Made by a program: the position numbers and the translations under genes. Positions 8,666 through 16,834 of a stretch of 64,000 nucleotides of DNA are shown in pieces; the first letter of the stretch is position 1, and every line of letters starts with the position of its first letter. The notes under the pieces were generated by a model, which searched no databases, was not told the DNA's origin, and worked only from the letters and a program-made list of their open reading frames with translations. The DNA comes from Conexibacter arvalis (GTDB lineage Bacteria > Actinomycetota > Thermoleophilia > Solirubrobacterales > Solirubrobacteraceae), in the NCBI RefSeq assembly GCF_014199525.1, contig NZ_JACHNU010000004.1, positions 371,969 to 435,968 of the forward strand. Direction: 5' to 3'.

Positions 8666-10030
8666 TTACTTCGACTTTCTGCCGGTGTAGTAGACGAGCG
8701 GTCTGATCCCCTCGTACGGCGGATGGTCATGACGGACCCAGGCCGCCTCGTGGGTCGAGTCGGTCAGCCATCTCGTCGCGGTCGAGAAGGCCTCGCCGCT
8801 GATCGGGATGCCGCCCGTGAACGGGCAGGGCTTGATCGTCGCGCCGTCGGAGGGCAGCGTCCGCTGGACGCCGACGTTGTCGGCGAAGCAGACGTCGCGG
8901 CTCTCGCCCTTGATCGTCGTGCCCGGGTAGAACAGGTCGTAGTTGTTGAGGTCGGTGCCGTCGCGGCCGAAGACGTTGCCGCGCACCTCGACGCCGCGGA
9001 TCGCCGCCTGGTCGTCGTCTCTCAGCTCTATCGCGTCGACCAGCCCGACCCCGACGAGGAAGTGGCCGAAGACGCGGTTGCTCTCGATCTTCGTGTTCTG
9101 GCTGCCGTACAGCAGGATGCCGCTGCCGACCGGGTACGCCAGGCCCTTCGCGCCCTGCCGGACCTCGAACGGCGCGCCTCTGAAGTAGTTGAAGTTGTTC
9201 CAGAAGACGTCGTTGTCGGCGATGACGTTCTGCTCCGGCGGCGGCCACTTCTCGGAGTCGAGCGCGTTCGGGACGATGCCGAGGCCGTTGTTGTACCAGC
9301 GGCTTCTCGTGATCGTGGTGTAGCGCATGTTCGTGCCCGAGAAGCCGAGCTGGTTGCCCCACGAGCGGACGTTCTTGACGATCGAGCGGATCGGCTTGGA
9401 CTGCTTCGGCGTCTGGCCGATGTAGAAGCCGGAGTCGTTGTTGTAGAACGCCTCCGAGTTGGAGATCTCGCCGCCCTTGGAGTTGAAGGCGTAGACGCCG
9501 TAGGTGCCGCCCCAGCCGGCCACGAGGTTGGTCAGCTTGTAGCCGGTGACGTTGATCGCGAAGAAGCCGTTGCCGAGGTAGTTGCGAGCGTAGAAGCCGT
9601 TGATCGTGACCTCGTGGGCGCCGTTGACGATCACGCCGTTCTGGCGCTTGGCCTTGCTGAGGCCGGCGAGGTCGATCACCGTTCTGCGCGGGTTCTTCGG
9701 CGAGCCGATCAGCTTGATCCGCGGATGTCTGGCGTCGATCGTGACGCTCTCCCGGTAGACGCCCGGCGGCACGCGCACCGTGTCGCCCGGGCGCGTCTTG
9801 TCGACCGCCGCCTGGATCGTCGGCGAGCAGTTCGGCTTCTTCTTGCCCCGCTTCTTCTTCAGCTGCTTGGCCTGCGCCTTGGTGCAGACCTTGAACGTCA
9901 CCGTCTTGCCGCCCGGGCGCGGTCTGACCTTGCCGGGGTCGGACGGGCCCGGATAGCTCTGCGCCACGGCGGCCGCCGGGACGGTGAGCGCGATCGCCAG
10001 TGCCGCGATCGTGGCTCGCGTGAGCCGCAT
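8666..10030 (-). CDS. Exported right-handed parallel beta-helix protein
   Basis: A 454-residue secreted protein. Residues 1-24 form a signal peptide ending in AVAQS. A short basic Lys-rich stretch follows (about 40-65). The main body shows pectate-lyase-like beta-helix coils with recurring N/G/S turns, for example GVIVNGAHEVTINGFYARN, SNSEAFYNNDSGFYIG, NTKIESNRVFG. No catalytic residues can be assigned, so it may be a carbohydrate-active or surface protein. The ATG at 10030 has a GAGAGGAGAGG ribosome site. It sits between the multicopper oxidase (32 nt upstream) and the cupredoxin. NosD-like copper-associated beta-helix proteins offer one analogy, but the evidence is weak. Confidence 0.8.
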   Translation of the reverse strand: MRLTRATIAALAIALTVPAAAVAQSYPGPSDPGKVRPRPGGKTVTFKVCTKAQAKQLKKKRGKKKPNCSPTIQAAVDKTRPGDTVRVPPGVYRESVTIDARHPRIKLIGSPKNPRRTVIDLAGLSKAKRQNGVIVNGAHEVTINGFYARNYLGNGFFAINVTGYKLTNLVAGWGGTYGVYAFNSKGGEISNSEAFYNNDSGFYIGQTPKQSKPIRSIVKNVRSWGNQLGFSGTNMRYTTITRSRWYNNGLGIVPNALDSEKWPPPEQNVIADNDVFWNNFNYFRGAPFEVRQGAKGLAYPVGSGILLYGSQNTKIESNRVFGHFLVGVGLVDAIELRDDDQAAIRGVEVRGNVFGRDGTDLNNYDLFYPGTTIKGESRDVCFADNVGVQRTLPSDGATIKPCPFTGGIPISGEAFSTATRWLTDSTHEAAWVRHDHPPYEGIRPLVYYTGRKSK

Positions 10031-10062
10031 GCACCTCTCCTCTCGTGTCGCGCGCCCGGATC

Positions 10063-11277
10063 TCATGCCGGGTCGACGATGTACCAGCCCGCCATCCCGG
10101 CGTCCTGGTGAGACATGACATGGCAGTGGTACATCCAGCGGCCGGGGTTGTCCTCGACGAACCGCGCCGTGATCGTCTCGAACGGCCCGACGGTCGGCGT
10201 GTCGGTGTTGAGCTGCCCGCCGTTGTCCTTCCAGCGGTGGCCGTGGATGTGGAACGTGTGGAAGTCGTTGTTGCCGCCGATCACGTGGAAGGCGACGTCC
10301 TGCCCGACCTTCGCGCGGAACGTCGGCGTGTTGCCGGCGTAGGCGTAGCCGTTGATGCAGTGGAGCACCCGGTTGAGGCCGGTCACCTCCGGGCCGAGCG
10401 AGTGGAACCAGACGATCTCCTCGACGTCGGGCGCCTTCGCCCCCTTCTCGCGGATGACGATCGCGCCGAAGAGGCCGCGGAAGGTGTTGAGCGTGTGGTT
10501 GGGCCCGTGGTCGTGGTAGGGCCAGACGCCGACCGAGTCGGGCGGGCACTCCCACGTGTACGTGAACTCCTCCCCCGGCGCGATGAAGCCGCCGACGCGG
10601 GTGAACGGCCCGAAGTAGGAGCCGTCGTAGTCGGGCGTGTAGCGCACGCCGTGCGGGTGCATCGTGATCGCCTGGTTGAAGTGCCTGTCGGCGTTGCGGA
10701 GGTGGACGACGATCGTGTCGCCGACCTCGGCGTGCAGCGTCGGCCCGGGCATCGTCGCCGGCGCGAGCGCCCGCACGAAGCCGGGGCTGAACAGCTGGTA
10801 GGTGAACGCGCGGAACTGGCGCTTTCTCTTCTTCGCCGGGATCGGCGCGTTCATCCACTCGTCGCGGCCGCTCGGCGCCCAGTCCCACATCGTCGAGCGG
10901 GCCTGGACCCAGTACTCGCGCACCTGGCCGCCCGGCTGCGGGTCCGGCGTCGGGAATCTGTCGCGGTCGCGCGGGTCGAGCGCGATCCGTCTCGGGCGTC
11001 TCACCTTCGACGCCGCCTTGTCGGCGGCCGCGACGGCCTTGCGCGTCTGCTTCGGGTCGCTGCCGATGTTGCCGGTCGCCGCGAGCGTGCAGTAGAGGGC
11101 GCCGGCGCCGCCGAGCGCGAAGAAGCCGCGTCGGTCCATGCCTCCGAAGCTCGGCGCCGGTGCGGGGTCGCCGAACGGCTCGCCGGGCAGGGGCGGTCGC
11201 GGCTCGTCGGGCGTCTGCGGCGCGATCGGGGCCTCGCGGGACGACTGCGTCCCGCGCTGTCGCGGTTCCTTCGTCAC
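10063..11277 (-). CDS. Tat-exported multicopper oxidase (404 aa)
   Basis: A copper oxidase with four copper-binding regions in order: MHPHGV (about 205), YHDHGPNH (about 255), HTFHIHGH (about 350) and HCHVMSHQDAGM (about 390), the last combining type 3 and type 1 ligands. Such enzymes oxidise phenols or metal ions with reduction of O2 to water. A twin-arginine segment DRRGFFALGG begins at residue 48, followed by a hydrophobic run. The annotated GTG start at 11277 has a GGAGG site, but ATG 11139 would put the RR near the N-terminus; either is possible. It is the first gene of the minus-strand copper operon, divergent from a TetR gene. Confidence 0.9.
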   Translation of the reverse strand: MTKEPRQRGTQSSREAPIAPQTPDEPRPPLPGEPFGDPAPAPSFGGMDRRGFFALGGAGALYCTLAATGNIGSDPKQTRKAVAAADKAASKVRRPRRIALDPRDRDRFPTPDPQPGGQVREYWVQARSTMWDWAPSGRDEWMNAPIPAKKRKRQFRAFTYQLFSPGFVRALAPATMPGPTLHAEVGDTIVVHLRNADRHFNQAITMHPHGVRYTPDYDGSYFGPFTRVGGFIAPGEEFTYTWECPPDSVGVWPYHDHGPNHTLNTFRGLFGAIVIREKGAKAPDVEEIVWFHSLGPEVTGLNRVLHCINGYAYAGNTPTFRAKVGQDVAFHVIGGNNDFHTFHIHGHRWKDNGGQLNTDTPTVGPFETITARFVEDNPGRWMYHCHVMSHQDAGMAGWYIVDPA

Positions 11278-11389
11278 CTTCGTCCTCCAACTCCGTGCGA
11301 CCGGAAGGCCGCACGAACGTGCCGTTTCTCCTCCGACGCCGCACGCGATGTGCGGGATCGCACACGGCTTGGCGCATGCTACGGCAGAA

Positions 11390-11407
11390 GCTGGACAAAA
11401 GTCCAGC
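11390..11407. promoter_or_regulatory. Perfect dyad GCTGGAC-AAAA-GTCCAGC, likely TetR operator
   Basis: An inverted repeat with 7-bp arms and an AAAA spacer in the 165-bp divergent gap between the multicopper oxidase and the TetR gene. It lies 20 nt upstream of the TAGGAT hexamer (11428-11433) that precedes the TetR ATG by 9 nt, so it would cover the -35 side. Symmetry and place suit binding by the adjacent TetR protein and possible control of both directions; not proven. Confidence 0.55.
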
Positions 11408-11442
11408 CTTTGTCACCATGCGGTCTCTAGGATTCTGGCGAG

Positions 11443-12156
11443 ATGGCTTCCGTGACGAAGGTGCGCCGGGCACGCGGCGAGCGCCGCCGGCGCGAGCTGC
11501 TCGAGGCGGCGCTCGACGTGATCGACCAGCGCGGCGTGCAGGCGACGACCCACCGCGCCGTCGCCGAGGCAGCCGGCGTCCCGCTCGCGACGACGACCTA
11601 CTACTTCGAGTCGATCGACCATCTGCTCGAAGAGGCGCTGATGCTGTTCGTCACCGAGGAGGCGGCGCGATTGCGCGCGCTCGCCGAGCGGCTGCGCGGC
11701 ACGACCGCCTCGCCGGCCGAGATCGCCGCCGACTTCGCGCGTGAGCTGGCCGAGGGATCGCCGTGGGAGCGGCCGCTGAAGCGGGTCCAGTTCGAGCTCT
11801 ACCTGGAGGCGTCGCGACGGCCGCGCCTGCGCGAGGCCGCCCAGCAGTGCGTGGCGACCTACGTCGAGCTGACGGAGGTCGCGCTGACCGCCGCCGGCTC
11901 GCCACGGGCTGCCGAGGGGGCGCGCCTGTTCGTCGCGCTCGCCGACGGGCTCGGCCTGCACGGCAGCTTCGCGCCGTCCGACCGGCCCCACACCCCCGCC
12001 GACCTGAGCGCGGCGCTGACCGAGCTGTTCATCCCCTTCGCGATGGGCGCCGACGAGCGCGCCGCGTGGGCGGAGCGACTCGCCGAGCCGCGGGGTGGCG
12101 CGGCGGTGGCGGGCGGCGCGCCGGCCGCCGATCAGACGCACGGGCGGGGGCGGTGA
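11443..12156 (+). CDS. TetR-family transcriptional regulator
   Basis: A 237-residue repressor-type protein. The N-terminal helix-turn-helix is clear (ELLEAALDVIDQRGVQATTH, then RAVAEAAGVPLATTTYYF, residues about 18-57), followed by an all-helical ligand domain. A Gly/Ala-rich tail ends the protein. The start is supported by TAGGAT 9 nt before the ATG, implying a leaderless message. The stop overlaps the next gene's GTG as GTGA, so the lipase is co-transcribed. A perfect dyad upstream is a natural operator. The ligand is unknown; the neighbouring lipase and copper-oxidase operon are candidate targets. Confidence 0.9.
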   Translation: MASVTKVRRARGERRRRELLEAALDVIDQRGVQATTHRAVAEAAGVPLATTTYYFESIDHLLEEALMLFVTEEAARLRALAERLRGTTASPAEIAADFARELAEGSPWERPLKRVQFELYLEASRRPRLREAAQQCVATYVELTEVALTAAGSPRAAEGARLFVALADGLGLHGSFAPSDRPHTPADLSAALTELFIPFAMGADERAAWAERLAEPRGGAAVAGGAPAADQTHGRGR

Positions 12157-13256
12157 ACGACGGGCCCGACGTGCTCGTGCTCGGTGCCGGAGGCGCGCTC
12201 GGCGAGCGGTGGATGCACGGCGTGCTCGCCGGGCTCGCGCACGGGGCCGGCATCGACTTCCGGCGTTGCGAGCACCTCGTCGGCACCTCTGCCGGCGCGA
12301 TCGTCGCCGCGTCGCTGCTCGCCGGCCGCGCGCCGGAGCGGCCGGAGGCCGGCACGGCGCCGGCGCTGCCGACGGCGGCGGGCGACAAGATGACGGGCGG
12401 CGGTCCGTCCGCGGGCGACGCTGTCGACGCGGGCGCGACCGGCGCCGGCGCGGCGTCGACGGGCGCGGCGGGCGGCGGCGGCGAAGCGGCCGGCGAGGGC
12501 GACGCGGAGGCGGGCGGCAGCGAAGCGGCCGGCGAGGGTGGCACGGAGGCGGGCGGCGGGCGGCGGGGGCTGCCGGCGCGGGCGCGCGGGGTGCTCGGCG
12601 TCGTCCCTCGCGGCGCGGCGAGGGTCGCGCGCGCCGCCGGGACGCCGCTGGCGCCGTACGCGCTGGCGGCGACGCGGCCGCCCGGGGCGCTGCTGCGCGC
12701 GAACGTGCTCGGGAGGATCGAGCGGCCGGGCGCGACGCTCGACGAGCTGGGCCGGCGGATCGCACGCGACAAGCTGCGCTTCGACGGCCGGCTGCGCGTC
12801 GTCTGCGTCGAGCGCGAGAGCGGCCGGCGGGTCGTCTTCGGCTCGCCGGGCGCTCCATCCGCGACCGTCGCCGAGGCGGTCCAGGCGTCGTGCGCGGTCC
12901 CGTGGCTCTACCGGCCGGTGCGGATCGGCGACCGCGAGTACGTCGACGGCGGGCTGTGGAGCCCGACCAGCATCGACGTCGCGCCGGCAGGCCGCGAGAC
13001 ACGGGTGCTGTGCCTCAACCCGACGGGCAGCGCCGCCGGCGACGCCGCGCCGCATGGCGTCATCCGCGCCACCTCCCGCTCGGCCGCCGCGCTCGAGGCG
13101 CTGACGCTGCGCCGCCGCGGCGCCGAGGTGACGATCGTCGCGCCCGACCGCCCGGCCGCCGCCGTCCTCGCCGCACCGCCCGGCGACGACGACCACGCCG
13201 CCCACGCGTTCGCCGCCGGCTTCCGCCAGGGCCTCGCGCTCGCGTCCGCGAGCTGA
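12153..13256 (+). CDS. Patatin-like phospholipase with low-complexity insert
   Basis: A 367-residue serine lipase/acyl hydrolase. The patatin features are the glycine loop LVLGAGGALGERW near residue 10, the nucleophile elbow GTSAG (Ser near residue 46) and the dyad Asp in EYVDGGLWSP. Between elbow and core lies an Ala/Gly/Glu-rich insert (about 12340-12580) containing two tandem copies of a 39-bp unit at 12483-12560; related enzymes lack such a segment as far as I know. The GTG at 12153 overlaps the TetR stop. The substrate is likely membrane or storage lipid; no signal peptide is visible. Confidence 0.85.
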   Translation: MNDGPDVLVLGAGGALGERWMHGVLAGLAHGAGIDFRRCEHLVGTSAGAIVAASLLAGRAPERPEAGTAPALPTAAGDKMTGGGPSAGDAVDAGATGAGAASTGAAGGGGEAAGEGDAEAGGSEAAGEGGTEAGGGRRGLPARARGVLGVVPRGAARVARAAGTPLAPYALAATRPPGALLRANVLGRIERPGATLDELGRRIARDKLRFDGRLRVVCVERESGRRVVFGSPGAPSATVAEAVQASCAVPWLYRPVRIGDREYVDGGLWSPTSIDVAPAGRETRVLCLNPTGSAAGDAAPHGVIRATSRSAAALEALTLRRRGAEVTIVAPDRPAAAVLAAPPGDDDHAAHAFAAGFRQGLALASAS

Positions 13257-13272
13257 CGCCAGGCGCCGGCGA

Positions 13273-13325
13273 CCGAAGTCCGGTCGTCTGGGGTTCCATA
13301 CGACCCCCAAACGACCGGAGTTCGG
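13273..13325. repeat. Long imperfect inverted repeat (21-bp arms)
   Basis: Arms 13273-13293 and 13305-13325 match as inverted repeats with two mismatches in 21 and an 11-nt loop. It lies 16 nt after the lipase stop. It could be a terminator (no U tract) or a remnant of a small palindromic repeat family. I saw no second copy in this window. Confidence 0.6.
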
Positions 13326-13352
13326 CGGGGATGCAGGGTGCGGAGGCTGGGG

Positions 13353-13412
13353 CGCGACGGGCGGCGGCGGGACGCGACGGGCGGCGGCGAGGCGCGACGG
13401 GCCGCGGCGGGA
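13353..13412. repeat. Tandem repeat, three 20-bp units
   Basis: Three near-identical 20-bp units beginning CGCGACGGGC at 13353, 13373 and 13393. It sits in the 216-bp gap between the lipase and the winged-helix gene. No gene is evident here. Confidence 0.7.
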
Positions 13413-13472
13413 CGGGCGTGGGTGTCGCGTTCCTCCAATCGCGGCCGGCGCGGCGGTCGTAGGCTGGGCGCC

Positions 13473-14777
13473 ATGAGCTTCTCCTCGGGCCAGATCGTCG
13501 CGTTTCGCCTCGCCGCTCAAGGGCTCGTCGGGCCTGCGCGCGAGCCGCTCGACGCGCTCGCGGGCGGCTGGGCCTTCCAGGACTCGCCGCCGGGCGCAGC
13601 CGCGGCGGCGTTGAGCGCTCGCTGCGACGAGCTCAGCGTCGGTTGGCTCGACGCGGCGCTCCACGACGACAGGACCGTCGTCGCGCTCTACAACCCTCGG
13701 ACGGCGACGGCGCTCGTGCCCGCCGGCGACGTCGCGACCTTCACCGCCGGGCTGATGCCCGCCGACGAGGCCTCCTGGCGGTTCCTGCTGGGGCGGGCGA
13801 TCCCGCCGGCCGGCGAGGGGGTCGGCCCGGCGGCCGCGCTCGACGTCGCGCTCCCCGCGTTCGAGGCGGCGCTCGACGGCGGTCCGCTCAGCCGCGACGA
13901 CCTCCATGCCGAGCTGCGCGAGCGGCTGCCCGACGAGCTGCTGCCGTGGTGCGACGGCTGCCAGAGCCACCACGCCCGCCGCGGGCTGCTCGTGGCGGCG
14001 AGCCTCCACGGCCGGCTGTGCATCGCCGGCCGGGCCGGGCGGCAGCCGCTCTTCGCCCGCACCGACCGGTGGCTCGGGCCGCAGGCCGCTCCGGAGGCGG
14101 TCAACCGCGACGAGGCGGCCGCCGAGGTCGTCCGCCGACACCTGCGCTGGTACGGCCCGACGACGCCCGCGCGGTTCGCGCAGTGGGCCGGGATCGCGCC
14201 GGCGCAGGCGCTGCGAGCGTGGGCGCTGGTCGCGGGCGAGCTGGAGGCGATCGAGCTGGAGGGCGGCGGGACCGCCTGGCTGCTCGCCGCCGACCGCGAT
14301 GCGCTGGAGGCAGCGGGCGCGGGCGGAACGGGCGCGGGCAGCGCGGACGCAGGCGGCGCGGGCCCGCGCGGCGCGGGCCCGCGCGGCGCGGGCCCGCGCG
14401 GCGCGGGCGCGGGCGGCGTGGGCGCGGGCGGCGTGGGCGCGGGCGGCGCGCAGGCGGGCGCGGACGCCGGCGCCCCGCGGGTCCGCCTCCTCCCCGCCGG
14501 CGATCCGCTGCTGCTGGCGCGCGACCGCGAGCTGCTCGTCTCGGACGCCGGCACGCGCAGACGGATCTGGGCGGCGATCAACGGACCGGGCGTCGCGCTG
14601 GTCGACGGGCGCCCCGCGGCGCTGTGGCGCGCCCGCAAGCGCGGCAGACGGCTGGCGGTCGAGCTGACCGCGCTCGACGGCGCGCTGCCGGCCGCGACGG
14701 TCGCCGCCGCCGAGCGCGAGGCCCGGCGCCTCGCGCCCCATCGCGGATGCGCGACGGCCGAGATCGCCGCCGCGTGA
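13473..14777 (+). CDS. Winged-helix DNA-binding protein (HTH_42 / AlkZ-like)
   Basis: A 434-residue protein resembling the winged-helix family that includes the AlkZ/YcaQ interstrand-crosslink glycosylases. Supporting stretches are VAFRLAAQGL at the N-terminus, FQDSPPGAA, HHARRGLLVAASLHGRLCI and RHLRWYGPTTPARFAQWAGI. Many actinobacteria carry such proteins with no known function, so glycosylase activity is only a possibility. A Gly/Ala/Pro-Arg insert encoded by 14355-14459 (15-bp repeats) interrupts the C-terminal half. TAGGCT lies 7 nt before the ATG, implying a leaderless message and supporting this start. Confidence 0.78.
   Translation: MSFSSGQIVAFRLAAQGLVGPAREPLDALAGGWAFQDSPPGAAAAALSARCDELSVGWLDAALHDDRTVVALYNPRTATALVPAGDVATFTAGLMPADEASWRFLLGRAIPPAGEGVGPAAALDVALPAFEAALDGGPLSRDDLHAELRERLPDELLPWCDGCQSHHARRGLLVAASLHGRLCIAGRAGRQPLFARTDRWLGPQAAPEAVNRDEAAAEVVRRHLRWYGPTTPARFAQWAGIAPAQALRAWALVAGELEAIELEGGGTAWLLAADRDALEAAGAGGTGAGSADAGGAGPRGAGPRGAGPRGAGAGGVGAGGVGAGGAQAGADAGAPRVRLLPAGDPLLLARDRELLVSDAGTRRRIWAAINGPGVALVDGRPAALWRARKRGRRLAVELTALDGALPAATVAAAEREARRLAPHRGCATAEIAAA
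14355..14459 (+). repeat. In-frame 15-bp repeats inside the winged-helix gene
   Basis: Three exact 15-bp copies (14355-14369, 14370-14384, 14385-14399), each encoding GAGPR, followed by related GAGAG/GVGAG units. The array preserves the reading frame and adds about 35 Gly/Ala-rich residues. Confidence 0.8.
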
Positions 14778-14834
14778 GCGCGCGGCGACAAGCGGGCCGG
14801 CGGCCACCGGACGGGCGCGGCGGCCGGCGCGCGG

Positions 14835-14999
14835 CGACCGGGCGCGGCACGGCGGTCGGCGCGGGACGGCCGGCGCGGCACGGCGGCCGGCGCGCGGCGG
14901 CCGGCGCGCGGCGGCCGGCGCGGCACGGCGGACGGCGTGGGGCGGCCGGCGCGGCACGGCGGCTGACGCGGCACGGCGGCCGGCGCGGGGTGGCCGGCG
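14835..14999. repeat. Degenerate tandem repeat of alternating 17- and 14-bp units
   Basis: The gap 14778-15043 is filled by units of the type GCGCGGCACGGCGGCCG (17 bp) alternating irregularly with GCGCGCGGCGGCCG (14 bp). No gene is credible here. The array lies just beyond the leuA terminator. Confidence 0.7.
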
Positions 15000-15000
15000 C

Positions 15001-15021
15001 GGCGCCCGTCCGACGGGCGCC
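15001..15021 (-). terminator. Hairpin terminator of leuA
   Basis: A perfect 9-bp stem (GGCGCCCGT / ACGGGCGCC) with a 3-nt loop, 22 nt past the leuA stop. No U tract, as usual in this genome. Confidence 0.6.
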
Positions 15022-15043
15022 TGCCGGCCTGAGGCGAGGAGGG

Positions 15044-16633
15044 CTACGGCGTGGTGACGCGGGAGGCGGCCTCGGCGGTCGCCTCCTCGGCCTCGGCGGC
15101 GACGGAGCGCCGGCGGACCGCGTTGGAGAGCGCGCGCACGTAGGCGCGGCCGGCCGCCTCGATCACGTCGGTCGAGACGCCCTGGCCGGAGCCGGAGACG
15201 CCGTCGACCTCGAGCACGACCGACGTCTCGCCGAGCGCGTCCTGGCCGCTGGTGACCGCGTCGATGCGGAAGTCGCGCAGCTTCGCGTCGACCGACGTCG
15301 CCGCGTTGATCGCGTGGAAGACCGCGTCGATCGGGCCGTCGCCGGTGAACGAGCCGGTCGCCTCGGCGCCGTCGGGCAGTCTCACGCCGACGGTCGCGTG
15401 CGGCGGCCGTCTCGACGACGCCTCGACCTCGAACCACTCGAGCGAGTACGCGGGGATCTCCTCGCGCAGCTCGTCGGTCACGAGCGCCTCCAGGTCCATC
15501 GCGGTGACCTGCTTCTTCTTGTCCGCGATCTCCTTGAAGCGCTTGAAGGCGGTGTTCAGCGCCTGGCCGTCGACGACGATCCCGAGCTGCGCCAGCGCGT
15601 CTCTCAGCGCGTGGCGGCCGGAGTGCTTGCCGAGCACGAGCGAGTTGGAGTCGAGGCCGATCGACTGCGCGTCCATGATCTCGAAGGTCTCGCGGTGCTT
15701 CAGCACGCCGTCCTGGTGGATGCCGGACTCGTGCGCGAAGGCGTTGCGGCCGATGATCGCCTTGTTCGGCTGCACCGCGTAGCCGGTCAGGCGCGAGACG
15801 AGGCGGCTCGTGCGCGCGATCTCGGTCGTGACGGCGCGCGTGTCGAGGCCGACGTCGGCCTTGCGCGTGCGCAACAGCATCACGATCTCCTCCAGCGACG
15901 CGTTGCCGGCGCGCTCGCCGAGGCCGTTGACGGCGCACTCGACCTGGCGGGCGCCGGCCAGCACGCCCGCGAAGGAGTTGGCGACCGCGAGGCCGAGGTC
16001 GTCGTGGCAGTGGACCGACAGGACGACGTCTCTGAGGCTCGGCGTCAGCTCGTACAGCCGCTCCAGGAAGGCCGTGTACTCGTGCGGCATCGTGTAGCCG
16101 ACGGTGTCCGGGATGTTGATCGTCGTCGCGCCCTCCTCGATCGCGATCCGCAGCACCTCGGCGGTGAACTCGACGTCGGAGCGGGTCGCGTCCATCGGCG
16201 AGAACTCGACGTCGTCGACGTACTGCTTGGCGTGCGCGACGCCGGCCCGCGTCAGCCCGAGCACGTCGGCGCGCGTCGCGCGCATCTGGTGCTCGATGTG
16301 GATGTCGGAGGTCGAGACGAAGGTGTGGATGCGCGGCCGCGGCGCGTCTCTCAGCGCGTTCCAGGCCGCGTCGATGTCACCCGGGTGGATGCGCGCGAGG
16401 CCGGCGATGACCGGGCCCTCGACCTGGCGGGCGATCGCCTGGACGGCCTCGAAGTCGCCCGGGGAGGCGATCGGGAAGCCGGCCTCGACGATGTCGACGC
16501 CGAGCCGGGCGAGCTGCTGCGCGATCTCCAGCTTCTCGCTGGTGTTGAGCGAGATCCCCGGCGACTGCTCGCCATCGCGCAGCGTCGTGTCGAAGATCAG
16601 TACTCGGTTGGGGTCCTGCTCTGCGGGAGTCAT
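15044..16633 (-). CDS. leuA: 2-isopropylmalate synthase
   Basis: LeuA condenses 2-oxoisovalerate with acetyl-CoA, the committed step of leucine synthesis. The protein has 529 residues. The catalytic TIM barrel shows FDTTLRDGEQSPGISLN, VEAGFPIASPGDFEAV, SVHCHDDLGLAVANSFAGV (metal-binding HxH-type site) and NAFAHESGIHQDGVLK. The C-terminal third is the allosteric leucine-feedback domain (PDGAEATGSFTGDGPIDAVF, then DALGETSVVLEVDG). The ATG at 16633 has an AAGGAAG ribosome site. The gene stands alone, 73 nt downstream of a leucine-rich leader peptide, so transcriptional or translational attenuation by leucyl-tRNA supply is likely in addition to enzyme feedback. Confidence 0.97.
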   Translation of the reverse strand: MTPAEQDPNRVLIFDTTLRDGEQSPGISLNTSEKLEIAQQLARLGVDIVEAGFPIASPGDFEAVQAIARQVEGPVIAGLARIHPGDIDAAWNALRDAPRPRIHTFVSTSDIHIEHQMRATRADVLGLTRAGVAHAKQYVDDVEFSPMDATRSDVEFTAEVLRIAIEEGATTINIPDTVGYTMPHEYTAFLERLYELTPSLRDVVLSVHCHDDLGLAVANSFAGVLAGARQVECAVNGLGERAGNASLEEIVMLLRTRKADVGLDTRAVTTEIARTSRLVSRLTGYAVQPNKAIIGRNAFAHESGIHQDGVLKHRETFEIMDAQSIGLDSNSLVLGKHSGRHALRDALAQLGIVVDGQALNTAFKRFKEIADKKKQVTAMDLEALVTDELREEIPAYSLEWFEVEASSRRPPHATVGVRLPDGAEATGSFTGDGPIDAVFHAINAATSVDAKLRDFRIDAVTSGQDALGETSVVLEVDGVSGSGQGVSTDVIEAAGRAYVRALSNAVRRRSVAAEAEEATAEAASRVTTP

Positions 16634-16777
16634 GTCGTGCTCTTCCTTGTCGGCTCGGTGCTTCGATCTCTTCTCGCTGGGTTTGCGGCTACGCGGCCGC
16701 CACGCACTATTCCCCCCGAGGGGGGAGGAGAAGAAGTCGAAGGGCGAGCTGGCGCGACATGAACGCAGAGCAGCTTA
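16634..16777 (-). promoter_or_regulatory. leuA promoter and attenuator region
   Basis: It contains TAAGCT (16772-16777), the leader peptide, and a 7-bp C/G stem at its end. The segment 16728-16734 (within the Leu codons) can pair over 7 bp with 16669-16675 close to the leuA ribosome site. This pairing suggests alternative structures, but I cannot fold the RNA here. Confidence 0.55.
16707..16760 (-). CDS. Leucine-rich leader peptide of leuA
   Basis: ATG at 16760 encodes MSRQLALRLLLLPPRGE and stops with TAG at 16707-16709. Six of 17 residues are Leu, four of them consecutive, read by CTT and CTC codons rather than the CTG/CTC that dominate neighbouring genes. A TAAGCT hexamer lies 11 nt before the ATG, implying a transcript that starts almost at the peptide. 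The last codons overlap a G/C hairpin (centre near 16717). This is the classic layout of a leucine attenuator: stalling at Leu codons would change folding before leuA. Confidence 0.8.
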   Translation of the reverse strand: MSRQLALRLLLLPPRGE

Positions 16778-16791
16778 CCAGCGTCGTCGAG

Positions 16792-16827
16792 CCGGTGCGG
16801 GCGCCGCCGATGGCGCGCCCGCACCGG
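16792..16827 (-). terminator. Hairpin terminator of serA
   Basis: A perfect 13-bp stem (CCGGTGCGGGCGC and its complement) with a 10-nt loop, starting 7 nt past the serA stop. It separates serA from the leuA promoter, which begins immediately afterwards. Confidence 0.75.
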
Positions 16828-16834
16828 GACGGCG

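Noticed and set aside
12132-15938. 1268-codon open frame across leuA and the winged-helix gene
   Set aside because: Repetitive Arg/Ala composition, no domain, and it runs through the repeat array; shadow of high G+C.
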